Origin: Caprella mutica
Lineage: Eukaryota > Arthropoda > Malacostraca > Amphipoda > Caprellidae
NCBI GenBank assembly: GCA_947561585.1
Contig: CANNZV010000932.1
Coordinates: 186,001-250,000, forward strand
Length of the DNA: 64,000 nt
Direction of reading: 5' to 3'
Part shown: positions 36,713 through 49,203 of the stretch, piece after piece
How positions within the stretch are numbered: position 1 is the first letter of the stretch
Layout of the letters: each line of letters begins with the position of its first letter
The notes under the pieces: generated by a model
Databases searched by the model: none
Seen by the model: the letters and a program-made list of their open reading frames with translations, nothing else
What the model was told of the DNA's origin: nothing
Translations under genes and position numbers: made by a program

Positions 36713-36789
36713 AGGCACAAAATGTTTGTTGACACTCACTGATTACTTTCTGAGAAAACTTGCAAAGGGTTAAATTCTCTATTCGAAAT
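36713..36789. repeat. dispersed repeat beside an expanded array (partner at 12579)
   Basis: It shares TTGTTGACACTCA, TGATTACTTTC and AAAGGGTTAAATTCTCTATT followed by CGAA with 12579-12655. The GGGTTnAAnTCTCTATT motif at its end is the seed of the following array. Confidence 0.75.
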
Positions 36790-36803
36790 CTATGTAATTA
36801 TGT

Positions 36804-36982
36804 ATAGAGGGTTGAACTCTCTATTACCCCAATAGAGGGTTGAACTCTCTACCCCAATAGAGGGTTGAACTCTCTATCCCAATAGAGGGTTGAACTCTCT
36901 ATTCCAATAGAGGGTTGAACTCTCTCTCCCAATAGAGGGTTGAATTCTACCCCAATAGAGGGTTGAACTCTCTGTCCCAATC
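36804..36982. repeat. about 25-bp minisatellite, 7 copies
   Basis: The unit is AGAGGGTTGAACTCTCTATC plus CCAAT. Each unit contains the near-palindrome AGAGGGTTGAACTCTCT, so each could form a hairpin. Confidence 0.92.
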
Positions 36983-38851
36983 AATAAAGCTCCTCAACCC
37001 TCTAAGTTAGCGCTCGTCTCTGCCATTTCTTCAGACTAAATTCTTCTTCAGTGAACTTCTTCCCGTTGATGAAAAGAAGGAAATCTTCCAACGGAGAGAA
37101 CACCTCGATTGATTATTTGTTGATCAGCTTTTCTACTGCTATTCCATTGTATTTTTTAAATTAAATAGTTCATATTATATGATTGCCCATATATTATAGT
37201 AAATGATTTGTTGATGCTGATATTGTTTCATTTGAATGAGTAATTGATTTGATATTTACACTGAGAGAATGTTCAATCAATAACCATGTAATGAAATAAC
37301 CTTCTCGTGATGTCCCATCGGTATTCCATCTCGTTGTCCCGGAGTTGTTCCCAAGGGATATCGTGATAATAATATAGTTTTTTGCATGTTTTACGGGAAT
37401 ATCCTCAGGGAATTTTCCGGTATAAACAATAAACAATTATACAGTTAGTACACCTATTGTATATTGAATTTTAATTCATAAATTTATACAATATTAATGT
37501 AATGTTAATCAAATGTAAAATCAGAATACGCAAATAAAGTGAATCATTAGTATTTATAGATTTTATACACAAACATGAAGTTATTAGTACACATGACATC
37601 AAAATTCTTATTTCCTGTTCGACTATAGAAGTTTGATGAACCGTCATGGATTATGAAGTAATTTTCCAATTGGTACCTACCTAAATCATAAAACTATCAA
37701 TTGGGTTTTCAATATATACCTATCAGGTTTTCTTTCATTTTACGAAGCATATTTAGGTAAAGGGATAATGTCTCTCTATTATAACAATTGTTTTTCTAGA
37801 GTTAGAGATAGGTAGGTAGGTACCAATTCGTTGCCGGGTGCAAGTTTTACTCCACAATATCTTCAGGATGGAAATTGATCTGCCATAATATTCGATGACA
37901 TGGTATTTTTTACTGCGAAGAACTACTCGGTGGTCCACACATTGTGCTAATTCCTGAGGCCTTCATTTAACATCTAAGTCTAGTCTCTAGAATCCATAAT
38001 TAACCTTCAGCATTACCTACAATTATCTTAGTAAACAAAAAACTATTATTGGGAAATAAATGGATGCTCAATAAACATAATTTATGCGCATCGATAATGC
38101 ATTTCAATTATTTCTTTGAATCTATTCAGGTAAGAAAACAAATCACTGAAGGTAATAAATAATATTAATTACTTTGCTCCGATCGAAACTGACCTTTTAT
38201 GGTAATTATTGGATACTATTATTGATCTATTTTTTCTTTGCCCTCGTTATTTCATAGAAAACGAGTTATACAGACGAGATTTCATATATTTCTTTATATT
38301 TCTATCTTTCTTTTCACTGATTTATATTTACAACAAAATGAACAAACACGATATCTTAGCAGTCAAGTAGTGCTTTACGAAACTTTGGCGATATTTTCCG
38401 GTGGAGCGTTTGAGAGCTCTCAGAGGCTTTTTCATCATAGCCACGAAAACAAAAGATTTATTATAATATATAAAGATCCTCTATTTTCTCCCGCGGTCTA
38501 AAGTTTCGCTAAAGTAGCTCCAATTGGTGGTGTTTATCGAAGTTTTGGTGGCTGAGATGATTTACTTTTAACGACTTTAGAGGAAGAAACCTTTTAAGCT
38601 CTTATAAAGGATATCAAGAACAATAATTTAGAACATTATTATTATATATATTTCAAATATACTTCATATTGATGTAGGATGTCACAAATTATTGTTCTTG
38701 CAAGTATTATTGAATAGCCGATGAGCTCTGGTATTTGTCCTTTTTTATGTTTTTTTTTCTAGTTTCATATAAAAATATGAGGTGTTGTTTTGTAATATCT
38801 GGACATTTTTAAATTATTTACAAATTAATCTATATACATTTATTTCAGTAG
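36983..38851. other. AT-rich sequence, no gene recognised
   Basis: An 87-codon frame at 38238-38501 contains one protein-like stretch but no clear splice or start context. Otherwise nothing was seen. Confidence 0.35.
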
Positions 38852-39016
38852 GGGTTTAACGTCTGCTTCGGAACCATTGGCCATATCGCTGACGTCAAGA
38901 GGAAATTAAATACAAGGGACTGGAAGAACAGTAAGAAAGGAAAGTGGCTCCATGAACAAAGTCATCTTACCACCATCGGAGACAAGCTCATGGCTGCAGA
39001 AAAGCTACTGAAATGA
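38852..39016 (+). CDS. candidate terminal exon, protein not recognised
   Basis: After TTTATTTCAGTAG, 54 codons run to TGA at 39014-39016. The peptide starts GFNVCFGTIGHIADVKRKLN, continues TRDWKNSKKGKWLHEQSHLT and ends DKLMAAEKLLK. It is basic, with an amphipathic lysine-rich end, and GC content is clearly above the flanks. The acceptor must be the TAG of the CAGTAG pair, because the CAG site would put an in-frame TAG first. I do not recognise the family. AATAAA occurs near 39436, a distant possible polyadenylation signal. Upstream exons were not identified. Confidence 0.38.
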   Translation, partial: GFNVCFGTIGHIADVKRKLNTRDWKNSKKGKWLHEQSHLTTIGDKLMAAEKLLK

Positions 39017-40335
39017 ATTATATTAGCACCCACTGTCCAACTACTGTGACCATAAATGGGTGTGTGAGTACTACTTGAAGTTCTTCTCTGTATAATAATT
39101 ATTATATTTTAATACATGTATATACACTATATAATGACATGTTTCACACGGTGTTCAAGATTGTTTATCAGTCAATCGGTTCCATATCGTTAGCTACTCA
39201 ATGGTTAACAATTAACTGTTCTCCCTAAGATAAATCACTGTTATTAAAGATTGAATACAATAATCTAAATTGGTAAGTAATTGTTGGGAGAGAATTAAGT
39301 AGTGGAAAATAGATAAACTTAGATTATCCGGAATAATTGCCACCTTTTAGTAAAGATGTACGTATTGGTGTATCACTTATTTTCTCTGTGACATCGAGTC
39401 GAGAAAAAAAAAAATTAAAAAAAATTGTGTCGTAAATAAATAGTTATTATAGGGAAAAAAGAGAAATGTAAGAATAATTGTCATATTTTCGTAAATTTTA
39501 TATGTAATATATTTCCATAGCGAAATTATTGGTTTAATTTTTATGACATTAAATGATATAATAGTTATTAAATACTATCGTTGCATTATTCTCTTTAGGA
39601 TTTCAGATGGTATGACTGTGAACTAAATAAGTGAGACGAGGAGAACAGCTGCCTAAACAACAAGAACAACGCCTTCAACAACAACAACCAATGAAATGTA
39701 AACAAAACAACAAAGACACAACATTGCACTAAGTGTTCATCTTGTCTAACTCAGTAGCACTGCTTATAATAATAACATTTTGCCTATTAAATATTAAATA
39801 TTTTAAATCACATTAGTTCTGATTTATCAGACTGATTCACGTTTTCGCTCGAATAAGAGTTAAGTATATAATGATAAATAATTAACCTTAATATTAATAC
39901 TTTTTGTGGGGCTGCTACAACTCTACTTGCATGATCAAATATTCTAATCAACAGCTTTATAAAATCTGTGAGATAACCAACAATAATGTTTCTAATAGTA
40001 TTAATAATATGATTAGCTACTTCTCTCTAACTCTTTCTTATGTTACGTCACTATAGCAGGAGCTTCAGAAGCTTTCTGTCAGAGTTTCAGTGAGAGAATT
40101 TCTAACCAAACTAACTTATGTTTGTTCTACTATCAGTTATATGTAGAGCTAATCTTGAGTGTCCCTCCATCGACTAAAATAGACTATAGATTGCATGGAA
40201 AATTGACAGCTTTTAGAATCATAATTATTGTAGTTTTCCTAAATCTTTTAAATAGGAGATACTTAATTCATAATTAGTAAGTCTTTATTCTATGGTAACT
40301 ATATATTTATTTTTTCAGTCAATTACTATTGCATG
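39017..40335. other. AT-rich sequence, nothing recognised
   Basis: An A-rich stretch lies near 39405-39425 and a CAACAA-rich stretch at 39650-39720. No gene. Confidence 0.4.
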
Positions 40336-40492
40336 TATAATTCCCATTGGTAGTATAATTAGCATTGCTTGTATAATTACCATTGCTAGTATAATTACCA
40401 TTGCTTGTATAATTACCATTGCTAGTATTATTACCATTGCTAGTATAATTACCATTGCTTGTATAATTACCATTGCTAGTATAATTACCATT
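40336..40492. repeat. 18-bp minisatellite with 36-bp alternation, about 9 copies
   Basis: The unit GTATAATTACCATTGCTA mostly alternates with GTATAATTACCATTGCTT, a 36-bp two-unit order with one break. A unit of 18 bp keeps frames open on both strands, producing isoleucine-rich frames that are not genes. Confidence 0.92.
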
Positions 40493-41513
40493 TCTGTCTC
40501 TTTCCAGACTCCCAAATTAGGGATATTTGTTTACTTTGTTTACTTTGTTCGCTGTGTTTTTGTATGTGTGTTCGTGTGTGCGATGTGTTTACTAGGTTGT
40601 TTATTCTTCGGGTGCTGTTGTTTACTTAGGAGTTCAGCGACGCAGTTGTTTTATTGATTTTTCTCAGACTTGAAATCATTTGGAAAAACATCCTGCTGTT
40701 AAAAAGAGTTTCTTTGATGTTGTACAAGAGTGGTCAGAAAATGACTTAGAAAATAAGAACACTTTATCATTTCATGAGAAATTACGTAAGTTTTGTAGCG
40801 TTGTTTAATTTGAGATCCTACTCTCCGTATAGTTTATTTCTTAATATTACATTTAACTCAAATATCTTCCTATATTTGTTCATTATAATTATTATAAAGG
40901 CTGTGGTCTTTTATCCTTCTTCTACGAATTATGAAGCTGTACCAGAAATATTATTTCCCATTAATTTCTTAATTGCTTGCATCATTATTCCCTTCAAACG
41001 AAAAATCGACAGAAAATAAGATTGTGTGAACCGCGTGAAATTTCCAATGAAGGTATTACTCCGCACAGAATTCTTTGATGGGAAATAATTGGTAAAATAA
41101 TTCAGAGGCGTGAAATAGGCTTTTGTTTTAAGATTTTCTTCATTAATTGATTGGTTAAGAAAGCTTATTAGCATCGGGGTAAATAATCGCAGAGTCGCTG
41201 CGGAGGAAAGGGACAACACGGAGGAAGAACAGTTACGATGATTCGAAAAAAAAAATATTCTGGTGTTGCTTAAACCAGAAGTTGAATACTTGAATGTATG
41301 TATGGAATGTATATTATTACATAAACGTCATTAAAACCATCTATAATCAAAAATTTCATAACAATCACTTTCCATTTTCAATTCCCTTTTCGAAATCACA
41401 GAAATTGTTTCTCTTTAGCGAAATATTCCATGGCAAATACCCTGTATCAGATTTACAAAATGCATCTACTTTCCCGTATGCATTTCGAGGTATTTTTCTT
41501 TTTTCATCTCCAG
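40493..41513. other. no gene recognised
   Basis: A GT-rich stretch at 40530-40625 contains TTTACTTTGTTTACTTTGTT. The overlapping small frames between 40774 and 41219 lack support. Confidence 0.35.
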
Positions 41514-41635
41514 ATGACATCGATAAGAGTGTTGTGACTGAAATCAGCAAACTGATACGTGAGCCAAAGAATTTATTGGTCAGACTGACATTTGTAGTCA
41601 ATCCCTACAATGAAATCAGAGACCGTAACTCTTAG
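41514..41635 (+). CDS. candidate terminal exon, protein not recognised
   Basis: It follows one of the best acceptors in the window (TTTTTCTTTTTTCATCTCCAG ends at 41513, written here across its pyrimidine tract). Two bases finish a split codon, then 39 codons read DIDKSVVTEISKLIREPKNL and LVRLTFVVNPYNEIRDRNS to TAG at 41633-41635. Composition is protein-like, with alternating hydrophobic and charged residues. The frame stays open upstream of the acceptor, so the border is not proven. No family is recognised. Confidence 0.3.
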
Positions 41636-42747
41636 ACAGACAAACAACCACTTCTATCTTTTAAAACTCGCTGCGTATCGAGTGGCAATCTAGCGGATTT
41701 GGTTTCGAGTAAAAGTTTTTGCTTAGCTGTAGAAAAATATCAAATGGGATCTAGGTTTATTGAATTATGCATGGATTTCTAATGGAGTGACTTCATTCTA
41801 TTTTGCAATGCACATGTGATAGCATTGATGAACAATGATCATTTTCCATTAGATATTTTATCTCAAATTATGAACGCTCCATTCGATAGAAACTCATTTT
41901 GATACTAACATAAAATTCCAATATTCTAGCATACAAAGCCCATTATTATATTAAATTATAATATTTCACAGGGGTAATAACAATAACATTTTCCGGGGAG
42001 TAAGTAGCGACTCGTGTCCACTGGCCGGTGTTTGACTTCTGTCTCCCAAAGTAGCCCTAATAAAAGTGCGTAAACATCCATCCCAAGTGACACCTCCATT
42101 GAAATTTACATATTGAGAGTCACTCAAGATACTCGCATCAATGGCCTGCAATGTGTTATCGTTACGATAAATATATCGTTTTGAATACTTGATATTGATT
42201 TTCAAAGAAAAATTTTGGAAGAGTAAGATTACATTATCGTAGACTATACATAGTATATACCATTAACAATTTCGTTTAATTGTTTCTGTGGTTAAATAGA
42301 ATATATAACCGCTAAACCGCTTAATATTTTAAATGAAATTATGTGTCCCATTCAACACTTGTGAAGTTTTTAGATCTTTGGACATTTCAAAGTATTATTT
42401 ATTAAGTAAGTCAGAAAAAGTCAATAAATATAATCAAAATTTCATTTAATTAAATACTAACTGAAGCGCCAATGCTTCTTTTGATTCATACATCCAATTT
42501 CAAACAATCCATTAACTTCCAAGCATACTTTGGTATGGAGTCATTGTTCCTTATTAAGTTATCGAACACCCCTTAGAAAGAGCTTACTCAGCACTTTGCT
42601 AAGCTGCCTCTATCACAGTTTATTCGCCAGGGATATTTGTATCCAAAGGCTTCAATGGCTAAATCAGTCCATATTGACTCCGTAATCGTAAGGTGCCGAT
42701 AGCGTTACTCGAGTAAATTCTGCAAATCCAATAGTGAGAGAAGAGGT
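41636..42747. other. no gene recognised
   Basis: A moderately GC-rich patch at 42560-42740 has no convincing frame. The rest is AT-rich. Confidence 0.35.
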
Positions 42748-42912
42748 AAACCATTGCCAATATCGGGGAAACAAAGGGAGAAAATAGGGTATAAATTGAA
42801 TTATTAGGAATGATGTAGAACTTTAAGAGTTAAACTTTACCATTGCCAATATCGGGGAAACTGAGAAAATAGTAGAAATTTAAATATTAGGGATTGTGTA
42901 GATTCTGAATTT
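42748..42912. repeat. two-copy direct duplication, 89 bp apart
   Basis: ACCATTGCCAATATCGGGGA occurs at 42750 and again at 42839. The following 50-60 bp are also related (GAGAAAATAG, ATTAGG, ATnnTGTAGA). Confidence 0.8.
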
Positions 42913-43431
42913 CTACCTTTTCATGATTTTGTTATAAATTTCTACATACAATTTATTTTTTATAATAATAATATTTTTGATTATAATTTGTAGGTTTAAG
43001 ATCATAATACAGTTATAGTTCACATTTAGATATCTAAGACAGATTCTTGGCCCATTCTATTTGGTTATTAAATTTTGAAGTTGAATTATTGTTTGCTAGG
43101 ATCTTCAGACTTTAACTTTATTGTGTCGTAAAAAAAGAGATATGCAGGAATGGACTGTCCGACCATTCGAATACTAAAATTTATATCTCCAATAACGAAA
43201 ATTTCCCCTCTTTGCTGATCTGCAAAGTTATTGAAAGAAAATCTTTTTTGTATATTTGTTTGACCGTCTGAATATATTTTTAAATTATATATATGTAGCT
43301 AGTTTAAAACTCATACGATATACGTGTTTATTAGGTAATTTCTATCTCTCTACATAGTGTGAATCTCTCAGTTTTCTGGTGTAACATTAGTTCGCTTATT
43401 TGACTAGAGAATTAATTTCATTTTTTGGCAG

Positions 43432-43592
43432 TGGGTCAAACCAACAAGACAGCAAAGTGTAGCTTTAAGCAAATTAGCAAATTTCACGATTTTCTCGGGT
43501 TGTGTTTGCAGTCTGGAAGCGAAAAGAAGATTCGGTTTCACTTTAATGGACAACTGACAAACAAGTTGGCATGTCAACAAGAACTTAAATAA
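43432..43592 (+). CDS. candidate terminal exon with two competing frames
   Basis: Two acceptors are visible. After TTTTTTGGCAG (43431), one frame reads WVKPTRQQSVALSKLANFTI onward for 41 codons to TGA 43555-43557. After GGTTGTGTTTGCAG (43511), another reads SGSEKKIRFHFNGQLTNKLA then CQQELK to TAA 43590-43592. Only one could be real. The stop at 43590 overlaps AATAAA. GC content is above the surroundings. No family is recognised. Confidence 0.22.
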
Positions 43593-44627
43593 ACAGTTGC
43601 TTAAGAGCTAGGGAAGTAACGAAATGTATAAAGTTCATTAGATTTTACACAATATATCACACGCATATTTCTATAGTTTACTAGTTTTTTTTATTGTGAT
43701 TTAATATTTAAATCTACTATAAAGATCATACATGTTTATAAATTTAATGTAAGAAAAATTTGCAAATTTTCAACTTAGCTTAAAAATGATTTATTTTATC
43801 TATTTAATACAAATATTTGGGAATAATAAACTATATATAACCAAATAATTTAATTTAAGACCCTGAATAACGCTATTGCTCTTTTCATACCGATAAATAG
43901 ATAAAACAAACGGCCATCTATAAAGTATGCAAAATTTGTTTATTTTACACAATGAGACTTTCTAATTAATTTTCTCAGTAACTCTTTTTATCTACAATCA
44001 TCAGTATAAAAGAAGAATAAAACTTTGGGAGCAATAAAAATAATATCTTCAATAAACATAAGAAACAACAAAGGTCCCAAAATTGAGTCTTGTGGTACTC
44101 CTCAGGTGATAATTTCACTAACATTGCATGCAATTTGGAAAGCTCAATAGACATGAAAAGTACAAATTATTTACCTATAATATTTGAATTGATGAGTGTT
44201 TTCTAGTATCTTTTATATAGTAGGAATAATTTCACAGCAATATTCTAATTCCAATGATTTTCTAGCAAACAATTAGAACTGTGTGCACCGCAGCAGCTAA
44301 ACTTTCGTTCTTAATTTTTCCGCAGATGAAGGTTCTGATCTTCTAGAAACTTTAGGTCGAAGGGAAGTTGTTTTTCCTATTTAACTTTTTAATTAATTCA
44401 AAATGCGTGCATTTTATTGATTTCAATGAGATCTATTTGTCTCGGTGAAATAAAGATATTTAGTTACTTAAATCATTTCAGTAAATGTCTTCAGTATATG
44501 AAAAATAAGAAGGTTTCATCATTTTTTTATAAACTGAAAAAAATATGGGATCCAATTTGAATTGTAGTTCAATTCCATATTTATACTATAGGGACACACT
44601 TAAATATCATAATATAATAATAAATTT
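43593..44627. other. AT-rich sequence, nothing recognised
   Basis: No array, inverted repeat or convincing frame. Confidence 0.4.
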
Positions 44628-44770
44628 GGGGTGGTTTCCGAGTATCGGACTGTTCCACATTTTCAATAATAGGAGAGGAAATATATGATACAATAATCAA
44701 AGTATCGAGTTGAATAATAATTATTACTTCTTAAATGATTGTAAATGTAGAACAGTTCGATTACCTTGAA
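44628..44770. mobile_element. decayed GGGTAAG-family fold-back element
   Basis: GGTTTCCGAGTATCGGACTG then TTCCACATTTTC at the left pairs with AAATGTAGAACAGTTCGATT at the right. The middle is AT-rich. Outer bases are degraded. Confidence 0.6.
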
Positions 44771-45570
44771 ATTTTCCTATAATCAGGCTTTTTGTTACCT
44801 CATGTCCTGATAATCTATTAAAATTCTTTTAAAAGTATACTTCAATGGCAGTTGTGTGTAGAACTTCTCACGTTTTTCCACGTTATCAATAACTGACTTG
44901 ACAATGAAACGCTCAGGTGAATTGTTTGTAGCTTTCAACTGCACTGAAACTGAATAAAAAAACAGCGCTACTCTCCCACACAAGAAAAGGGAAACAAACG
45001 ACAGTTTCCGCTCAGAACTGAGACTCTATGATCTATGTGCAAAATTTGTGATTCGACCTTAATTGATATATCGGCAATAGATAATCTGACATGTTGGTCT
45101 ACAGACACACTTAAAAGTGGTTTAAACTCTACATATGTGACTGTTTATAGACCAACTATGAATAGACTACTGGAGAATAGTTATACGAAGTGATTCTAAT
45201 GGACTTCTAATGTACTTCAATTGTGATTAGTAGAAGCCCATTAATACTCTTTATTATTTGTTGATATTCATGGACCTTTATTGAATTATATCCGTCAATA
45301 ACGTGGTAGATTAGACCATAGTAATTAAAATTTCACTCAGATGATCAGTAACTATATAATTATTATTCTACTTTTCATTTATTTGCAACGTGGTTTTCTC
45401 AACTTGTTTACATGTCTTACTGAAATGAAATATCTAGTAACAAGGTAGTAAAAAACTTAAATTTACATGATATATTAGTATTGACTTTTTATTTTATCAG
45501 TAAATCTTAGTAAACTGAGCATATCTTTAAATTGAGAGCATTTGAAAATCTATGTAATGGTTCTAGCTAA

Positions 45571-46025
45571 TTTCGGTTTTGGAAAATTCGGTCTCAGTTT
45601 ATTATGGTGTTATTAAAGAATTCAATAATAGGAAAAGTTGAAAATATGAGTACTAAAATGTGTATTTTTTTTATTAAAAGCGGATAACATCATTAACCGT
45701 TGTAAAATGATACGTAACAGTAGTAATTTTGATATGTTTTGACATTTATTTAACATGAGATTCGAGCGGAAAATTCAGTCTCGGAAATTTGGGTTTTGGA
45801 ATATTCGGTTTGAGGTATAAATCAAACTCATGAATTAGATGTATAGGGGGGCGTGCCGCCTCCAACCCCCCCCCCCCCTGCCAGGTCAATATTGTCAATC
45901 ATGAAGTGTGCAGTACCACAAACTAGCGGATACAGCAAACTACATAACGGTCATTTATGCTGAGAGGTCATTTATAATTCTGAGACCGAAATTTCCGAAA
46001 CTGAATTTTCTGCCTACCCTGTATA
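45571..46025. mobile_element. short element with TTCGGTCTCAG-type inverted ends
   Basis: TTTCGGTTTTGGAAAATTCG then GTCTCAG (45571-45597) pairs with CTGAGACCGAAATTTCCG then AAACTGAATT (45980-46006). A third, internal copy of the motif lies near 45766-45815 (TCAGTCTCGGAAATTTGG). A run of 13 C lies at 45866-45878. The right end runs into TACCCTGTATAAT. Confidence 0.6.
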
Positions 46026-46540
46026 ATATAGCAACCTTCAATACTTAATTGTACTAATCAAAAGATGAAGTTACATAGAAAGCTGCACGATAGTTCTTTA
46101 TTTATAAAGCTAACGTCAATTAAACACTAAACATGAGAAAAGGAGAGATATGAAAAACAATGCTAATTACACATGATGGGTCACAGCTATCTTTGAAATG
46201 AAAGCAAAGCGTACTTATTTAGACAACACAATGTGTTACATATCAACAAATTATGCGGTGAAGAGAATTTAATTCCTTTGTTCATGTGTTTGCCAAAATT
46301 AGCAGATAGCATTATTACCTTCAATGAGATATCATTGTATGGGAATCTGTTTGCTAAATTCTAATGCTAATTTGCATGAGGGAAACACTGTCTAATATCT
46401 AATGCAATTATATAGCGTATAATTATATTAATTACATTAGAATGCATGAGAGATTGCTGTGATAATAAATTAATCGGAAAAAGTGTAAACTAAATTATAA
46501 AATCAAAATAAATATCTCAAATATTAATTTAAAAAGTATA

Positions 46541-46658
46541 GGGTAAGCTCTAAGCTATTGAATGATTCAACATTCTCGAAAAATATATAATAATTTATTA
46601 TTTATTCTTCTTATACGATCGAAAATGTGGAACCGTTCGATAACTCAGAACTCAACCT
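46541..46658. mobile_element. GGGTAAG-family element, about 118 bp
   Basis: TA then GGGTAAGCTCTAAGCTATTG begins the element. CGATCGAAAATGTGGAACCG then TTCGATAACTCAG ends it. The right terminus is diverged (CTCAACC rather than CTTACCC). Confidence 0.7.
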
Positions 46659-47383
46659 GGATTCATTAAATAACTAAATAACTCTGTTAAGAAATCCGAA
46701 TACTTAACTAGGTAAGAGTATTTGAAAAAGTTCACCGAAATAACATTGCCCTAATTGGGTTGTATGTGGACCATCGGATTGACCCGCTGCAATTTCCTTG
46801 AAGTTATTTAGTTGATAGTTTATAAACTTATATATTTACCCCATTGTAAAATAAAATATATTGATATAGGTGTGAATTGGACCCATTTCTTATTTCAATT
46901 CACTAAGAGTATTGATATATTTTTTTCAAATTTGCAATATGGTTATTTGAAGTACCTGAAGATTTAGGCCTACTGCTCATTTGTTGAATTTTGAGAATAT
47001 ATTGAGGCGGTTTATTGATCCAGAGAGTTGATTGTGACTGTTTGAATGAACATTGAATACATTAAGATTTTCGAGAGAAAATATTGGCTGGTGAAGAATA
47101 AACAGCTCCAGAGCCAATATCAGAGTCATTTCAATATCCATTGGCATCCAAATACTGCCGAGAGATCCGTCACTACGCAGGCAGATGAAGCTTTTGCTGT
47201 GGTGGAATATATTGAACTTATACCATATTTGCTATATATTAAATAAGGAAAGGAGATACCTCTTCTTAGTCTTCTTTTCTCCAATAAATAAATATGATAA
47301 AATATTTATAAAAGTCACCATTGTATGTTTTTACGTTAATTTTTCTGGACCTTTTTCTACCCTCATCTTTTGATAATAAGTTT
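46659..47383. other. AT-rich sequence, nothing recognised
   Basis: A 66-codon frame at 47046-47246 contains a GC-richer middle (CAGAGCCAATATCAGAGTC) but no supporting splice sites. Confidence 0.35.
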
Positions 47384-48163
47384 GAGTGTACAATACAAAT
47401 GAGGGTAACTCTTTCTTAGAGTGTACAGTACAAATGAGGGTAACTCTTTCTTAGAGTGTACAATACAATGAGGGTAACTCATTCTTAGAGTGTACATTAC
47501 AATGAGGGTAACTCTTTCTTAGAGTGTACATTACAATGAGGGTAACTCTTTCTTAGAGTGTACAATACAATGAGGGTAACTCTTTCTTAGAGTGTACAGT
47601 ACAAATGAGGGTAACTCTTTCTTAGAGTGTACAATACAATGAGGGTAACTCTTTCTTAGAGTGTACATTACAATGAGGGTAACTCTTTCTTAGAGTGTAC
47701 AGTACAAATGAGGGTAACTCTTTCTTAGAGTGTACAATACAATGAGGGTAACTCTTTCTTAGAGTGTACATTACAATGAGGGTAACTCTTTCTTAGAGTG
47801 TACATTACAATGAGGGTAACTCTTTCTTAGAGTGTACATTACAATGAGGGTAACTCTTTCTTAGAGTGTACAATACAATGAGGGTAACTCTTTCTTAGAG
47901 TGTACAATATAATGAGGGTAACTCTTTCTTAGAGTGTACAATACAATGAGGGTAACTCTTTCTTAGAGTGTACATTACAATGAGGGTAACTCTTTCTTAG
48001 AGTGTACAGTACAAATGAGGGTAACTCTTTCTTAGAGTGTACAATACAATGAGGGTAACTCTTTCTTAGAGTGTATATTACAATGAGGGTAACTCTTTCT
48101 TAGAGTGTACAATACAATGAGGGTAACTCTTTCTTAGAGTGTACATTACAATGAGGGTAACTG
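47384..48163. repeat. 33-35 bp minisatellite, about 23 copies
   Basis: The unit is GAGTGTACAATACAATGAGG then GTAACTCTTTCTTA. Variants ACAGTACAAATG, ACAATACAATG and ACATTACAATG are interspersed and could be typed for higher-order order. Units of mixed length break all frames. Confidence 0.95.
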
Positions 48164-49086
48164 TTTCAAAACAAGTCCCTGTCTGTGAGACGGAAGGAGG
48201 TGGCTAAGGAATGAGATCCAGGAATTGAGTCCTTAGGAATTCCTTTGTTCCCAGTTTGTAATCTAAGGATGTTTTTAGGTTATTAACATCTCAACTACCG
48301 AGGAAATATTAGTTCAATTCACATTCAAATGGGACGTACCTTTGCATCTTAATTCCGGACATTTGTTTTTGCAGTTCGAAATATGATGCTTATGACCGAA
48401 TATGATTATTCATCGAAAAATTTGAATGGTTTGGAATTAATTTAATTCAATTTAATTTAATTTTTTTCTGTTTTTATTTAAAAAAAAATGAGAATACAGA
48501 AAATTCAGAGAGAACTTAGAAAAATTTAAATTACAGAAATAAAACACAGATAATAAAAATCGTACTTTTTTATTTTCTCTGGATAATTTTGAAATAATCT
48601 AAAATTAATAGTTCTTCATTTTTGATGAGCAAAATGCTAAAACATCCCATTTACATCATCTTAGTTACCGAATTTGCTTACATTTGGTAACTGAAATTAC
48701 TGTCAGCGCACTAATTAGCTTAGAAAGGATAAATATTCATCAAATTAGTGTTTGGCGATTAGAAATTGTTGATTTAAGAAAAATTTCAATCACCCAAACA
48801 ACAATATACGCTTTTCTCTCTGTCTTACAATTACTTTTCCTATCTTACCAGTCATTTTGCTCTCTCACTTACTAGTTTTCTCACTCATACCAGTTCTCTC
48901 ACTCTCTCACCATTTTTCTGTCTCTTTAACAAGCTAAACCTAAAAGCTTTCTTCTTTTTTTCACCAGGAAGGGCGAGGTGCTCACTTTTTTTCTTTCTAT
49001 AAAGTCTGTGGCTATGTAGGAAATAATTTGAAGACACGTTATAGTGTTTTCTGAACTATTTTGTCGAGAAAATTATCAAATGTTTT
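48164..49086. other. no gene recognised
   Basis: A short GC-richer tail (GTCTGTGAGACGGAAGGAGG) follows the array. The rest is AT-rich, with CT-rich sequence at 48820-48930. Confidence 0.35.
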
Positions 49087-49203
49087 GGGTAAGTTATGAA
49101 TTATCTGGTAATATCTGAATAATTTTTTTTGAGCTTTATTCTATTTAATATTGTTTTTTATACTATCTGATTGAAAATGTCGCACCGTCCAATATATTTT
49201 GAA
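49087..49203. mobile_element. decayed GGGTAAG-family element
   Basis: GGGTAAGTTATGAATTATCT at the left pairs with GAAAATGTCGCACCGTCCAA at the right. The middle is T-rich. Confidence 0.55.

Noticed and set aside
40292..40657. 121-codon isoleucine-rich frame and its minus-strand shadow
   Set aside because: Both come from the 18-bp array plus GT-rich sequence, with no signal or domain.
45866..45878. Run of 13 C as an assembly gap or error
   Set aside because: It lies inside a recognisable inverted-repeat element and is flanked by normal sequence; it may vary in length but is not evidence of misassembly.
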